A DNA stretch of 64,000 bases from Gluconacetobacter johannae. GTDB taxonomy: Bacteria > Pseudomonadota > Alphaproteobacteria > Acetobacterales > Acetobacteraceae. The translations under genes were made by a program, and so were the position numbers. Shown here piece after piece: positions 26,524 to 35,211 of the stretch. The notes below the pieces were generated by a model. It made no database searches. It had not been told where the DNA came from and saw only the letters and a list, made by a program, of their open reading frames with translations. Positions within the stretch are counted from its first letter, which is position 1, and each line of letters begins with the position of its first letter. Where the stretch lies: positions 62,001 to 126,000 of the forward strand of contig NZ_JABEQH010000006.1 in NCBI RefSeq assembly GCF_014174305.1. The letters are read 5' to 3'.

Positions 26524-27474
26524 GTGCGCGAATGTCATACCGGAACGTCCTGCGATGGCGCGGACGCAGTCGCAGGGGCACGGGGGCGGATCGTCGGCCC
26601 TGTCGTGACCTGCTCCAGGTTTTTGCTTCCCCTCGTATGTCTGGCCGCTCTGGCGCCGGCCGCAGCCCAGGCCACCCCGACGATGGCCGAGCGGCGGCTG
26701 TGCGGCGCGGCGCCGGTCTTCGACGACGAATTCGACACGCTGAACCTGTCGGCCTGGACGCTGGGCGCCGCCCGCTGGATCACGCACACGCCATGGGCCG
26801 GCGATTTCGGCGACGCCCGCTTCACCGATCCCGGTCCGGGCTCGGCCTTCGCGGTCCATGACGGCACCCTGTCCATCACCGCGCGCAAGGACGCCCAGGG
26901 GCACTGGACCTCGGGCCTGCTGGCGTCGGCGGACGAGGACGGGCACGGCTTCACGACCATGTACGGCTATTTCGAAACGCGCGTGAAGCTGCCCCCCGGT
27001 CCGGGGACATGGCCCGGCGTATGGCTCAATGAAAGCACCCCGCCGAACTGGATGCGCCCGACCGTCGAAGTCGATGCCATCGAATATTACGGCCAGTTCA
27101 CCGACGCATTTCATTCCACGGTTCACGTCTGGCCTGGACGCTCCTCCGAGCCCCACGGGGGGGCGACGCAATTGAACAGCGTGCCGCCCAAGTCCCTGGT
27201 CGATGATTTCCATACCTACGGCACGCTGGTCACCCCGCGCTGGATCCGCCTCTATCTCGATCACAAGGAATACTGGCAGACGCCGACACCCCCGCAACAT
27301 CGGCTGCCGTTCATGTTCCTGGTCAATCTGGCGCTCGGTTCGGGGTGGCCGATCGACAAGACCCCAAACCCGACGGTCATGCTGGTGGATTACGTTCGCG
27401 CCTATCAGCCCGCCGATCCCGAGGCGTTCGCACGCTGCCTTGTGGCCGGCGCCCCGCCGCGTGCCCCGCGTTAA
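26524..27474 (+). CDS. Secreted glycoside hydrolase family 16 protein
   Basis: A GH16 beta-glucanase-type enzyme. The catalytic E-x-D-x-x-E is visible in VEVDAIEYYGQ, with the nucleophile Glu182, Asp184 and acid/base Glu187 on this numbering. FDDEFDTLNLSAW near the start, GYFETRVKLPPGPGTWPGVWL, and FHTYGTLVTPRWIRLYLDHKEY support the family. A hydrophobic signal segment (FLLPLVCLAALAPAAAQA) is cleaved before TPTM. The start is uncertain: GTG at 26524 has a strong GGAGAGGGAGA upstream but leaves a 30-residue leader, while GTG at 26605 gives a normal signal peptide. Its substrate (a beta-1,3/1,4-glucan or similar) is unknown. Confidence 0.87.
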   Translation: MRECHTGTSCDGADAVAGARGRIVGPVVTCSRFLLPLVCLAALAPAAAQATPTMAERRLCGAAPVFDDEFDTLNLSAWTLGAARWITHTPWAGDFGDARFTDPGPGSAFAVHDGTLSITARKDAQGHWTSGLLASADEDGHGFTTMYGYFETRVKLPPGPGTWPGVWLNESTPPNWMRPTVEVDAIEYYGQFTDAFHSTVHVWPGRSSEPHGGATQLNSVPPKSLVDDFHTYGTLVTPRWIRLYLDHKEYWQTPTPPQHRLPFMFLVNLALGSGWPIDKTPNPTVMLVDYVRAYQPADPEAFARCLVAGAPPRAPR

Positions 27475-27520
27475 GGTCGGGCGTTGCCCGAACCCACCAG
27501 GGCCTGAGGCCCTGGACCCC
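27473..27520 (+). repeat. Intergenic repeat copy 1 (AAGGTCGGG element)
   Basis: Begins inside the stop codon of the GH16 gene. Core AAGGTCGGGCGTTGCCCGAA is followed by a CCACCAGGGC segment and a small palindrome, CAGGGCCTGAGGCCCTG. It matches copies after nudC and after the DUF3465 gene in sequence and in orientation relative to the preceding gene. Confidence 0.65.
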
Positions 27521-27572
27521 GATCGGGGATAACAGGCGGGTTTCAGGGGGCCCGACACTCCGTCGCGGGCCC

Positions 27573-27604
27573 AAAAAAAAGGCGGTGCCGAAACCGGCAC
27601 CGCC
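27573..27604 (-). terminator. Rho-independent terminator of rpsA, possibly bidirectional
   Basis: A perfect 10-bp stem (GGCGGTGCCG / CGGCACCGCC) with an AAAC loop. On the minus strand it is followed by eight U, making it a strong terminator 25 bp after the rpsA stop. On the plus strand it is followed by CCCTTTT and could also stop transcripts from the GH16 gene. Confidence 0.85.
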
Positions 27605-27629
27605 CCCTTTTCGTCCATGACGGACGAGA

Positions 27630-29345
27630 TCAGCCTTCCGCGTTGCGACGACGGATCGCCGCACCCAGAATGTCGCCCAGCGAAGCGCCGCTGTCCGACG
27701 AGCCGTACTCGTTGATCGCCTGCTTGTCTTCCTCGACCTCGCGGCCGCGGATCGTCAGCGCCAGCTTGCGGGCCGCACGATCGACCGAGACGATCTTCGC
27801 ATCGACGCGCTCGCCAACCGCGAAACGCTCCGGACGCTGGTCGGCCTTGTCGCGCGCCAGCTCGGCCCGGCGGATGAAGCCCGTCAGGACCTCGTCAACC
27901 TTGACCTCGATGCCGTTCGCCTGGACGGCGGTCACGATGCAGGTGACGACCGCACCCTTCTGCACCTTGCCCAGCGCATCGGCGGCCGGATCTTCATGCA
28001 GCTGCTTGATGCCCAGCGAGATACGCTCTTTCTCGACATCGACATCCAGCACCTTGGCCTGGACGACCTGACCCTTCTCGTAGTGGGCCATGGCGACCTC
28101 GCCCGCCTCGTCCCACGACAGGTCGGACATGTGGACCATGCCGTCGATGTCCGCGGACAGGCCGACGAACAGCCCGAACTCGGTGATGTTGCGGATCTCG
28201 CCCTCGACCGTCGAGCCGATCTTGTGCTCTTCGGCGAACAGCTCCCACGGGTTGCGCTGCACCTGCTTCAGGCCCAGCGAGATGCGGCGCTTCGCGCTGT
28301 CCACATCCAGGACCATGACGTCGACTTCCTGCGAGGTCGCGACGATCTTGCCCGGATGGACGTTCTTCTTCGTCCAGGACATCTCGGAGACGTGCACCAG
28401 GCCCTCGACCCCCGGCTCCAGCTCGACGAACGCGCCGTAGTCGGTGATGTTGGTGACGCGGCCGGAATAGCGGGCGCCCGGCGGATACTTGATCGCCACG
28501 TTCTCCCACGGATCGGCCTCGAGCTGCTTCATGCCCAGCGAGATACGCTGCGTATCCGGGTTGAAGCGGATGACCTGCACGCGGACCGGCTGGCCGATCT
28601 GCAGGGCCTCGGACGGGTGGTTGATGCGCTTCCAGGCGATGTCGGTGACATGCAGCAAGCCGTCAACGCCGCCCAGGTCAACGAACGCACCGTAATCGGT
28701 GATGTTCTTGACCACGCCGTCGAGGATCATGCCTTCCTTCAGGCCCTGGATCAGCTCGCTGCGCTGCTCGGCGCGCGTCTCTTCCAGAACGGCGCGGCGC
28801 GACACGACGATGTTGCCGCGGGCGCGGTCCATCTTCAGAATCTGGAACGGCTGCGGCACGCCCATCAGCGGGGTGACGTCGCGGACCGGACGGATATCGA
28901 CCTGGCTGCCCGGCAGGAACGCCATGGCGCCGCCCAGATCGACGGTGAAGCCACCCTTCACCCGGCCGTAGATCGTGCCGTTGACGCGCTGGTTGCCCTC
29001 GAACGCCTTTTCCAGGTTCGTCCAGGCTTCCTCGCGCCGCGCCTTCTCGCGCGACAGCACGATGGACCCGTCACGGTCCTCATAGCGCTCGACGAACAGC
29101 TCGATCACGTCGCCCGGCTTGACGTCCGGGGTCATGCCCGGCAGGCCGAATTCCTTGAGCGCCACGCGCCCTTCGCTCTTGAGGCCGACATCGACGATGG
29201 CGAATTCGTCGGTCAGGCGGACGACGCGGCCGGTGACGACCGAACCGTCGAAGGCGGTGTCGCGGCCCAGGGTCTCGTCCAGAAGGGTCGCGAAATCCTC
29301 ACCGCCGAAATGATCGGTGGCGGATTGTAAGGTGGCTGAAGCCAT
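27630..29345 (-). CDS. rpsA: 30S ribosomal protein S1
   Basis: A 571-residue RNA-binding protein that brings mRNA to the 30S subunit. It contains six S1 repeats; four are plain from GxVKNITDYGAFVDLGGVDGLLHVTDIAW, GRVTNITDYGAFVELEPGVEGLVHVSEMSW, GEIRNITEFGLFVGL and a late repeat at VTAVQANGIEVKVDE. The length is typical for alphaproteobacteria. The ATG at 29345 begins MASATLQ; the open frame extends 50 codons further but without similarity. It is last in an aroA-cmk-rpsA series, with a 248-bp gap to cmk that probably holds its own promoter. Confidence 0.97.
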   Translation of the reverse strand: MASATLQSATDHFGGEDFATLLDETLGRDTAFDGSVVTGRVVRLTDEFAIVDVGLKSEGRVALKEFGLPGMTPDVKPGDVIELFVERYEDRDGSIVLSREKARREEAWTNLEKAFEGNQRVNGTIYGRVKGGFTVDLGGAMAFLPGSQVDIRPVRDVTPLMGVPQPFQILKMDRARGNIVVSRRAVLEETRAEQRSELIQGLKEGMILDGVVKNITDYGAFVDLGGVDGLLHVTDIAWKRINHPSEALQIGQPVRVQVIRFNPDTQRISLGMKQLEADPWENVAIKYPPGARYSGRVTNITDYGAFVELEPGVEGLVHVSEMSWTKKNVHPGKIVATSQEVDVMVLDVDSAKRRISLGLKQVQRNPWELFAEEHKIGSTVEGEIRNITEFGLFVGLSADIDGMVHMSDLSWDEAGEVAMAHYEKGQVVQAKVLDVDVEKERISLGIKQLHEDPAADALGKVQKGAVVTCIVTAVQANGIEVKVDEVLTGFIRRAELARDKADQRPERFAVGERVDAKIVSVDRAARKLALTIRGREVEEDKQAINEYGSSDSGASLGDILGAAIRRRNAEG

Positions 29346-29593
29346 ATGTACCGTAAATCCCGTATCGGGTCCCGCGCGGGCGGAACACCGCAAATCTTGC
29401 GCGCCGCCGATCGTGGACGGAACGACTTGCCCGGCTCTATCCACGACCCCTGTCGCGGCACGCCTGACGGCCGATGCAGACCGCGCCGCCCCCAAGGACC
29501 GGGTTCCGGCGCGTGGACTCGCACAGACACCCTCAGCCCCTGGCCTGTCAACAGAAACCGCCCGCCGGGCGGCCTTTCAGCCGGAAAACCCGT

Positions 29594-30250
29594 TCAACCC
29601 GTCTTGAGGTCTTCCGTCCGCCGGCGGACGATCCGCAGGGCCTCGTCCAGCACCTCGTCGGCGGTCATGTCGTCGGTGTCGATCCAGACCGCATCGTCGG
29701 CCGCGCGCAGCGGGGCCGCGGCGCGGCTGGCGTCGGCGTCGTCACGGGCCTGGAGCTGGGCCGCGACCTCGGCGACGCGGGCCGCGCGGTCCGGCGCATC
29801 GGGGTCGGGCGCCATCTGTTCCCAGCGCCGGCGCGCCCGCGCCTGGGTCGATGCCGTGATGAACAGCTTGACCGTCGCGTCGGGGAAAATGACGGTGCCG
29901 ATATCGCGCCCGTCCAGCACCCCGCCGCCGGCAACGGCGAAATTGCGCTGGATGTCCACCAGGATCGCCCGCACCGCCTGCTGGGCCGCAACCAGGCTGG
30001 CGGCCCGATCGACTTCGGGCACCCGCAGGTCGTCACGGTCCAGATCCGCCAGCCTGATCCCCCGCGCCTGTTCGTCGGCCGGATGGGTCGCCGGGTCCAG
30101 CCCGGCATCAATCATGCGCCGCCCGACCGCGCGATACAGCAATCCGGTATCCAGGTAGGGCAGGCCCAGCGCCGCCGCCAGGCGCCGCGCCAGGGTCCCC
30201 TTTCCGGCGGCCGCCGGACCGTCGATGGCGATCACCAGCGCCTTTGTCAT
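29594..30250 (-). CDS. cmk: Cytidylate kinase
   Basis: A 218-residue enzyme that phosphorylates CMP and dCMP with ATP. The P-loop GPAAAGKGT is at residues 11-19, followed by LGLPYLDTGLLYRAVG, DGRDIGTVIFPDA and KLFITAS, all standard. Its ATG overlaps the aroA stop codon (ATGA), so the two are translationally coupled. Confidence 0.96.
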   Translation of the reverse strand: MTKALVIAIDGPAAAGKGTLARRLAAALGLPYLDTGLLYRAVGRRMIDAGLDPATHPADEQARGIRLADLDRDDLRVPEVDRAASLVAAQQAVRAILVDIQRNFAVAGGGVLDGRDIGTVIFPDATVKLFITASTQARARRRWEQMAPDPDAPDRAARVAEVAAQLQARDDADASRAAAPLRAADDAVWIDTDDMTADEVLDEALRIVRRRTEDLKTG

Positions 30251-31596
30251 GGCGCAAGGCCCGCGCCGATGCCATTCATCAGCGCGATGAAGCCGGGGAA
30301 GCTGGTGTCGATGAAGGCCGTGTCGTCCACGCCCACCGGCGCCGACGCCGTCAGGCCCAGCACGGTGGCGCTCATGGCCAGACGGTGGTCCATGCGGGTC
30401 TCGACCACGCCGCCGCCGGGCACCGCGCCCCCGGTGCCGGTGACGATCATGTCGTCGCCCACGACCTGGACCGCCACGCCGTTGCGCTCCAGCAGCGCCA
30501 CGGTCGCGGCCAGGCGGTCGCTTTCCTTGACGCGCAGCTCCTCCAGCCCCCGGAAACGGGACGGGCCGGCGGCATGGGCGGCGGCGACCGCCAGGACCGG
30601 ATATTCGTCGATCATCGACGGCGCGCGGTCGGCCGGCACGTCCACCCCATGCAGCGGGCCGGCGATCGCGGTCAGGTCACCCACCGGCTCGCCGCCCTCG
30701 ATGCGTTCGTTCGACAGGCGCAGGTCGGCCCCCATCTCGCGCAGGGTCGTGAACAGGCCGGTCCGCAGCGGGTTCAGGCCGACGCCGCGCACCGTGACCG
30801 CCGACCCCGGCACCACCAGGGCCGCAACCAGCACGAACGCGGCCGAGGACGGATCGCCCGGCACCACCACGTCCCGCGCCACAAGGTCCGGCCGGCCGGC
30901 CAGGGTGATGGTGCGGCCGCCGGCGCCCAGCGGCTCGACCGTCACGTGGGCGCCGAAATGGCGCAGCATGTTCTCGGTGTGGTCGCGGGTCGCCACCGGC
31001 TCCTCGACGCGCGTGGTGCCGGCGGCGTTCAGCCCGGCCAGCAGGACGGCCGATTTCACCTGCGCCGAGGCGACGGGCAGGCGATAGGTCAGCGGCGCGG
31101 GGTCGGCGACGCCCCGAATCGCCAGCGGCAGCCGCCCCCCGGCCCGCGACAGGAAGGTGGCGCCGGTGGCCGCCAGCGGGTCCGTCACGCGCTTCATCGG
31201 GCGGCCGCGCAGGCTGGCGTCGCCGGTCATCACCGAAAAGATGCCGTGGCTGGCCAGGATGCCCGACAGCAGGCGCGCCGCCGTGCCGGAATTGCCCATG
31301 TCCAGCACGTCGGCCGGTTCCTGCAACTGGCCGATGCCCCGGCCCGTCACGTGCCAGGCGCCGGGGCCGGTGCGGACGACCGTGGCGCCCAGCGCCCGCA
31401 TCGCGTCGGCGGTCCGCAGCACGTCCTCGCCTTCCAGCAGGCCGGAAATATGCGTCTCGCCGCGGGCCAGCGCCGCGAACATCAGCGCGCGATGGCTGAT
31501 CGACTTGTCACCCGGAACCGTGACGGCTCCGGAAAGGGGGGCGGCCGGCGCGTGAACGTTCAGCGGACGCGGGGACGGAGCATGCACGGTATCCAT
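30247..31596 (-). CDS. aroA: 3-phosphoshikimate 1-carboxyvinyltransferase (EPSP synthase)
   Basis: A 449-residue enzyme of the shikimate pathway that joins PEP to shikimate 3-phosphate. Motifs include VPGDKSISHRALMFAALA, LDMGNSGTAARLLSG, SLRGRPMKRVTDPL, and a C-terminal DHRLAMS and SFPGF. An Ala in NSGTAAR places it with class II-like bacterial enzymes, which are often glyphosate tolerant; that is inference. ATG at 31596 is chosen over the in-frame TTG at 31608. Confidence 0.96.
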   Translation of the reverse strand: MDTVHAPSPRPLNVHAPAAPLSGAVTVPGDKSISHRALMFAALARGETHISGLLEGEDVLRTADAMRALGATVVRTGPGAWHVTGRGIGQLQEPADVLDMGNSGTAARLLSGILASHGIFSVMTGDASLRGRPMKRVTDPLAATGATFLSRAGGRLPLAIRGVADPAPLTYRLPVASAQVKSAVLLAGLNAAGTTRVEEPVATRDHTENMLRHFGAHVTVEPLGAGGRTITLAGRPDLVARDVVVPGDPSSAAFVLVAALVVPGSAVTVRGVGLNPLRTGLFTTLREMGADLRLSNERIEGGEPVGDLTAIAGPLHGVDVPADRAPSMIDEYPVLAVAAAHAAGPSRFRGLEELRVKESDRLAATVALLERNGVAVQVVGDDMIVTGTGGAVPGGGVVETRMDHRLAMSATVLGLTASAPVGVDDTAFIDTSFPGFIALMNGIGAGLAP

Positions 31597-31781
31597 GGGG
31601 CCATCCAATTCCGGATTGTGGGCGGCGAAGTCAATCGCCCACGCGACAAAAAAGAAGCCAAAGCGACGACCATGGACCGATCATGGTTTGACAGCCGGTC
31701 CGCAAGCTGGCATGGGGCTGCGCCTTGTGCCGCTCTCCGTCGCATTTTTTGTCCAACAATATCAGGATCGACAGGTTCAAG

Positions 31782-32108
31782 ATGGCCCAGCCTAATCTCG
31801 GCACCAAGCGCGTCTGTGTTTCCTGCAGCGCCCGTTTCTACGATCTGAACAAAAGCCCGGCGGTCTGCCCCAAATGCGGCACCGAGCAACCCGCGGACGT
31901 GCCCCGCATCCGCCGCACCCCCGACCCGACGGCCGCGATCCCGGTGAAGCCGAAGGACGACGATGCCGATACGGCCGTCGACCTCGATGCCGACGACGCC
32001 GATGCCGACGACGACGTGATGGAGGATACCTCCGACCTCGACGACGATGACGACGAGATCAGCGCCGACATCGACGTCAGCACCGACAACGACGAGAACG
32101 ACAACTGA
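31782..32108 (+). CDS. FYDLN-domain protein (TIGR02300 family)
   Basis: A 108-residue alphaproteobacterial protein of unknown function. The N-terminal 40 residues carry the family motif: LGTKRVCVSCSARFYDLNKSP followed by CPKCG, a probable zinc ribbon with two CxxC pairs. The C-terminal half is highly acidic: about 27 of the last 50 residues are Asp or Glu, with a run of five Asp. It is divergent from aroA, the usual arrangement. Confidence 0.9.
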   Translation: MAQPNLGTKRVCVSCSARFYDLNKSPAVCPKCGTEQPADVPRIRRTPDPTAAIPVKPKDDDADTAVDLDADDADADDDVMEDTSDLDDDDDEISADIDVSTDNDENDN

Positions 32109-32151
32109 CCGTCCGCCCCGCCCCCCCTTGCGGGGCCGGCGGGGCAGGACG

Positions 32152-33039
32152 CTATCCCAGGTTGAGCACCGCCAGCCCGACCAGCACGCCGGCCATGCCC
32201 AGCCACTGGTGCCTCGCCACGGGTTCGTGAATGACCAGGCGCGCCTGCAGCACCGTCACCATGCTGGTCAGCGATGACAGCACGGTCGGCAGGGCGATGC
32301 TGCCCAGGCCGGCCGCGACCGACAGCGACAGATAGGCCAGCCCCGACATCAGGCCGTTCAGCGCGGTGACGGCGCCATAGCGCCGCCCCGGAAAGGTGAT
32401 GTCGCCCCGCATCAGCAGCGCGACCGCCAGCAGGGCGACCATCCCCACGGTATAGAACGCCCACACGGTTCCCAGCGCCCCCAGGTACGGGGTCACGAAC
32501 CGCCCCTGCACGCAGAACCCCGCGCCGTAGAAACCGGCCGACAGCGCCGCCAGCCAGGCCCCCCTGGCCCCGTCGACGGCAGGCGCCCTGCCGGAGTCGT
32601 CGCCCTCGGCCGCCGCCGGAATCGACGACACCACGCCGCCGGCGATGGCCAGGATCACCCCCGGCAGCACCGATGCGCGCAGGGTTTCGCCCAACGCCGC
32701 CGCGCACAGCGCCGCCACGACCCCGTAGCAGGCCATGATCGGCGTCACGACCGAAAAGCGCCCCACCTGCAACGCGCGAAAATACAGGCCCGACGCCCCC
32801 AGGATCAGCAGGGTGGAGCCGATCGCCCACCCCCACACCGCCCAGCCCGCGCCATAAAGGGGCCGCCACGACCCGAGTCCCGCCACGCCCATCGCGGCGG
32901 CCATGCCCACCGACACGGCGAACTGGCTCCAGAACATCATACGCAGGACGCCGATCGCCCGGCTGGCGAAGCCGGCGAGGAAATCGCCGGTGCCGTAGAA
33001 CAGGGCGGCGGACAGACCCAGCAGAATCGCCGCGGTCAC
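32152..33039 (-). CDS. EamA/DMT superfamily transporter
   Basis: A 295-residue inner-membrane protein with about ten hydrophobic helices and the internal duplication of the drug/metabolite transporter family. The second half has LNGLMSGLAYLSLSVA, SIALPTVLSSLTSMVTVLQARLVIHEP and WLGMAGVLVGLAVL, typical of EamA domains. Substrate unknown. It starts with GTG overlapping the folB stop (GTGA), so it is the last gene of the dnaX-ybaB-recR-SDR-folB series. Confidence 0.87.
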   Translation of the reverse strand: MTAAILLGLSAALFYGTGDFLAGFASRAIGVLRMMFWSQFAVSVGMAAAMGVAGLGSWRPLYGAGWAVWGWAIGSTLLILGASGLYFRALQVGRFSVVTPIMACYGVVAALCAAALGETLRASVLPGVILAIAGGVVSSIPAAAEGDDSGRAPAVDGARGAWLAALSAGFYGAGFCVQGRFVTPYLGALGTVWAFYTVGMVALLAVALLMRGDITFPGRRYGAVTALNGLMSGLAYLSLSVAAGLGSIALPTVLSSLTSMVTVLQARLVIHEPVARHQWLGMAGVLVGLAVLNLG

Positions 33040-33437
33040 GGCGCGGGTCGCCGCCGTTCGATCTCCACCCCCACCGCGTCCAGGTCGTCGAAGATATCCA
33101 GCTTCTCGACACGCACGCGCACGACCACCACCCGCTCGTCGGCCAGGACGCCGATGGCGATCCGCTCGGCCAGCGTCTCGACCAGGCGGACATGGCCCTC
33201 GCCGATGATCCGGCGCACCATCAGCACGATGCGTTCGTACGAGACGGTACGGCTCAGGTCGTCGCGCCCGACCGTCAGCCCCGGCTCGTCCACGACCCCG
33301 AACGAGATATTGACCCGGATTCGCTGGGTCACGCCCTGTTCATGCGGATAGATGCCGATATTGGCATCGAGCACCATGTCCTTGAGGAACACGCGGCGCA
33401 GCGGCGGCTGTTCCGGCCAGGCGGCAAAGATGGCCAT
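33036..33437 (-). CDS. folB: Dihydroneopterin aldolase
   Basis: A 133-residue enzyme of folate synthesis that cleaves dihydroneopterin to 6-hydroxymethyl-dihydropterin and glycolaldehyde. The family pattern is visible: VFLKDMVLDANIGIYPHEQGVTQRIRVNI, TVSYERIV, HVRLVETLAERIA and a C-terminal VRVRVEKLDIF. The conserved Tyr30, Glu33 and Lys near the end fit the active site. The upstream neighbour is an SDR that may belong to the same pathway. Confidence 0.93.
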   Translation of the reverse strand: MAIFAAWPEQPPLRRVFLKDMVLDANIGIYPHEQGVTQRIRVNISFGVVDEPGLTVGRDDLSRTVSYERIVLMVRRIIGEGHVRLVETLAERIAIGVLADERVVVVRVRVEKLDIFDDLDAVGVEIERRRPAP

Positions 33438-33448
33438 TGCGGTGTGTC

Positions 33449-34240
33449 TTATTCCTCGGGGACCAGGCCGGGACGCAGGGCCGGCGACCATTGCATGTGT
33501 TGCCCGCCATCCAGGGCCAGCATCTGTCCCGTCACCGACGGCAGGCACAGCAGCGCCATCGCCGCCCGCGCGACCTCGTCCGGCGAGGTCCCGTGGCCCA
33601 GCGGCACCGACGCGCACTGCCGGGCGAACTGTTCGGCCGACTGGCGCGGGCTGGGCAGCGCCGGGCCGGGCCCGATCGCGTTCACGCGGATCCGCCGGGG
33701 CGCCAGGGCCAGCGCCATGCTGCGCGTCAGGGTCCACAATGCCGATTTCGACACGGTATAGCTGACGAAATGCGGCGTCAGCGACCAGACCCGCTCGTCC
33801 AGCATGTTCAGCACCATGCCCTCGGCCCCCTCGGGCAGACGGCGGGCGAAATCCTGCATCAGGACGAAGGGCGCGCGCAGGTTGGGCTCCAGATGCATGT
33901 CCCAGCCGGCGCGGGTCGCGTCGTCCCACTCGTCGCGCTCGAACGTGCTGGCGTTGTTCACCAGCACCCCGACCGGACCCAGCGCATCGGCGGCCCGCGC
34001 CAGCAGGGGCGTGACCTCGGCCTCGTGCGACAGGTCGGCGCGCAGCATGACGGCGCCCACGCCCCGGGCGGCGACGTCCGCCACCGTCCGGCGGGCCTCG
34101 TCCTCGTCCGAGCGATAATGGATGGCCACCGAAAATCCGGCATCCGCCAGCGCCAGCGCCATGGCCCGGCCAAGCCGGATCGCCCCGCCGGTCACGAAGG
34201 CGACGCGGGGAATGGAAGGGGGAATGGGCCACATGCTCAT
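33449..34240 (-). CDS. SDR-family oxidoreductase, pteridine-reductase/FolM-like
   Basis: A 263-residue short-chain dehydrogenase. The cofactor loop is TGGAIRLGRAMA with the HYRSDEDEARRT stretch that follows it in pteridine reductases. NNAS and the catalytic SYTVSKSAL (Tyr-x3-Lys) are present. NAIGPGPALPS replaces the usual NxxxPG. Its place 11 bp before folB suggests a dihydropterin or dihydrofolate reductase role, but ordinary SDR functions are not excluded. ATG at 34240 is used; one two codons in has better ribosome binding site spacing. Confidence 0.82.
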   Translation of the reverse strand: MSMWPIPPSIPRVAFVTGGAIRLGRAMALALADAGFSVAIHYRSDEDEARRTVADVAARGVGAVMLRADLSHEAEVTPLLARAADALGPVGVLVNNASTFERDEWDDATRAGWDMHLEPNLRAPFVLMQDFARRLPEGAEGMVLNMLDERVWSLTPHFVSYTVSKSALWTLTRSMALALAPRRIRVNAIGPGPALPSPRQSAEQFARQCASVPLGHGTSPDEVARAAMALLCLPSVTGQMLALDGGQHMQWSPALRPGLVPEE

Positions 34241-34247
34241 GCGTCCT

Positions 34248-34841
34248 TCAGGCCGGCCGGCGCGCCAGCAGCGCCGCTGCCAGCGTGCCGTCATCCAGAA
34301 CGTCCAGCGCGCCGCCCATCGGCACGCCCTGCCCGACGCGGCTGACGGGCACGTCGAACCGCGCCAGGCGGTCCTGCAGCCAGTGGCTGGTCGTCGCCCC
34401 CTCGACCGTGGCGCCGAGGGCCAGGATGACTTCCCGCACGCCGCCCTGCTCCAGCCGGGCCAGCAGCGGGCCGACATTCAAGTCGTCCGGCCCCAGCCCC
34501 GCCAGCGCCGACAGCGTGCCGCCCAGCACCTGGTAGACGCCGCGATGCACGCCCGCGCGCTCCAGCGCCCACAGGTCGCCCACCGTCTCGACCACGCAGA
34601 CCAGCCCGCGATCGCGCGCCGGATCGGCGCAGATGCCGCAGGGGTCGCGCGTGTCCAGGTTGCCGCAGCCGCCGCACGTCTTCACCGCGCGCGCCGCCTG
34701 CTCCATGGCCTGGGCCAGCGGCAGCATGCGGGCCTGGGGCTGGCGCAGCAGGGCCAGCGCCGCGCGGCGGGCCGAACGCGGACCCAGGCCCGGCAGCCGC
34801 GCCAGCAGCGCGATCAGCCGTTCGATGTCCGTTCCGCCCAT
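34248..34841 (-). CDS. recR: Recombination mediator RecR
   Basis: A 197-residue protein of the RecFOR pathway that loads RecA at single-strand gaps. It has the helix-hairpin-helix LARLPGLGPRSARRAAL, a four-cysteine zinc finger (CGGCGNLDTRDPCGIC) and a Toprim domain (VCVVETVGDLWALER, then LNVGPLLARL and ALGATVEGATTSHWL). Standard order behind dnaX and ybaB. Confidence 0.96.
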   Translation of the reverse strand: MGGTDIERLIALLARLPGLGPRSARRAALALLRQPQARMLPLAQAMEQAARAVKTCGGCGNLDTRDPCGICADPARDRGLVCVVETVGDLWALERAGVHRGVYQVLGGTLSALAGLGPDDLNVGPLLARLEQGGVREVILALGATVEGATTSHWLQDRLARFDVPVSRVGQGVPMGGALDVLDDGTLAAALLARRPA

Positions 34842-34874
34842 GCCGCCGCCCCTATGCCCCGCCGCGCCGTGGGA

Positions 34875-35198
34875 TCAGAACGGAAATTTCAGGCCCGCCG
34901 GCAGGTTCATGCCGCCGGTGACCTTCTTCATTTCCTCGGCCGCGCGTTCGTCCAGCAGCTTGCGCGCGTCGGCGCAGGCGGCGACCAGCAGGTCCTGCAG
35001 CATTTCCATTTCCGTCGGGTCGGCCAGCTTGGGGTCGATCTTCACCGCCTTGAGGTCGCCCTTGCCGTTGAGGGTGACATGCACCATGCCGGCCCCGGCG
35101 CTGCCCTCGATCGTCATGCCTTCCAGCGTGGTCTGCATTTCCTCCATGCGGGCCTGCATCTGGGTCGCCTGCTTCATCAGGCCGGCTAGATTCTTCAT
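34875..35198 (-). CDS. YbaB/EbfC nucleoid-associated protein
   Basis: A 107-residue DNA-binding protein. The sequence runs [22 protein letters not shown] (helical dimer arm), a [22 protein letters not shown] beta sheet and a helical [22 protein letters not shown], which is the family layout. It lies between dnaX and recR as in most proteobacteria, and its ribosome binding site (GGAG) overlaps the dnaX stop. Confidence 0.95.
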   Translation of the reverse strand: MKNLAGLMKQATQMQARMEEMQTTLEGMTIEGSAGAGMVHVTLNGKGDLKAVKIDPKLADPTEMEMLQDLLVAACADARKLLDERAAEEMKKVTGGMNLPAGLKFPF

Positions 35199-35211
35199 CG
35201 GTGTCGTCTCC

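Noticed and set aside
32109-32151. GC-rich imperfect inverted repeat between the FYDLN and EamA genes
   Set aside because: Stem is imperfect and there is no U-run on either strand, so a terminator cannot be supported.
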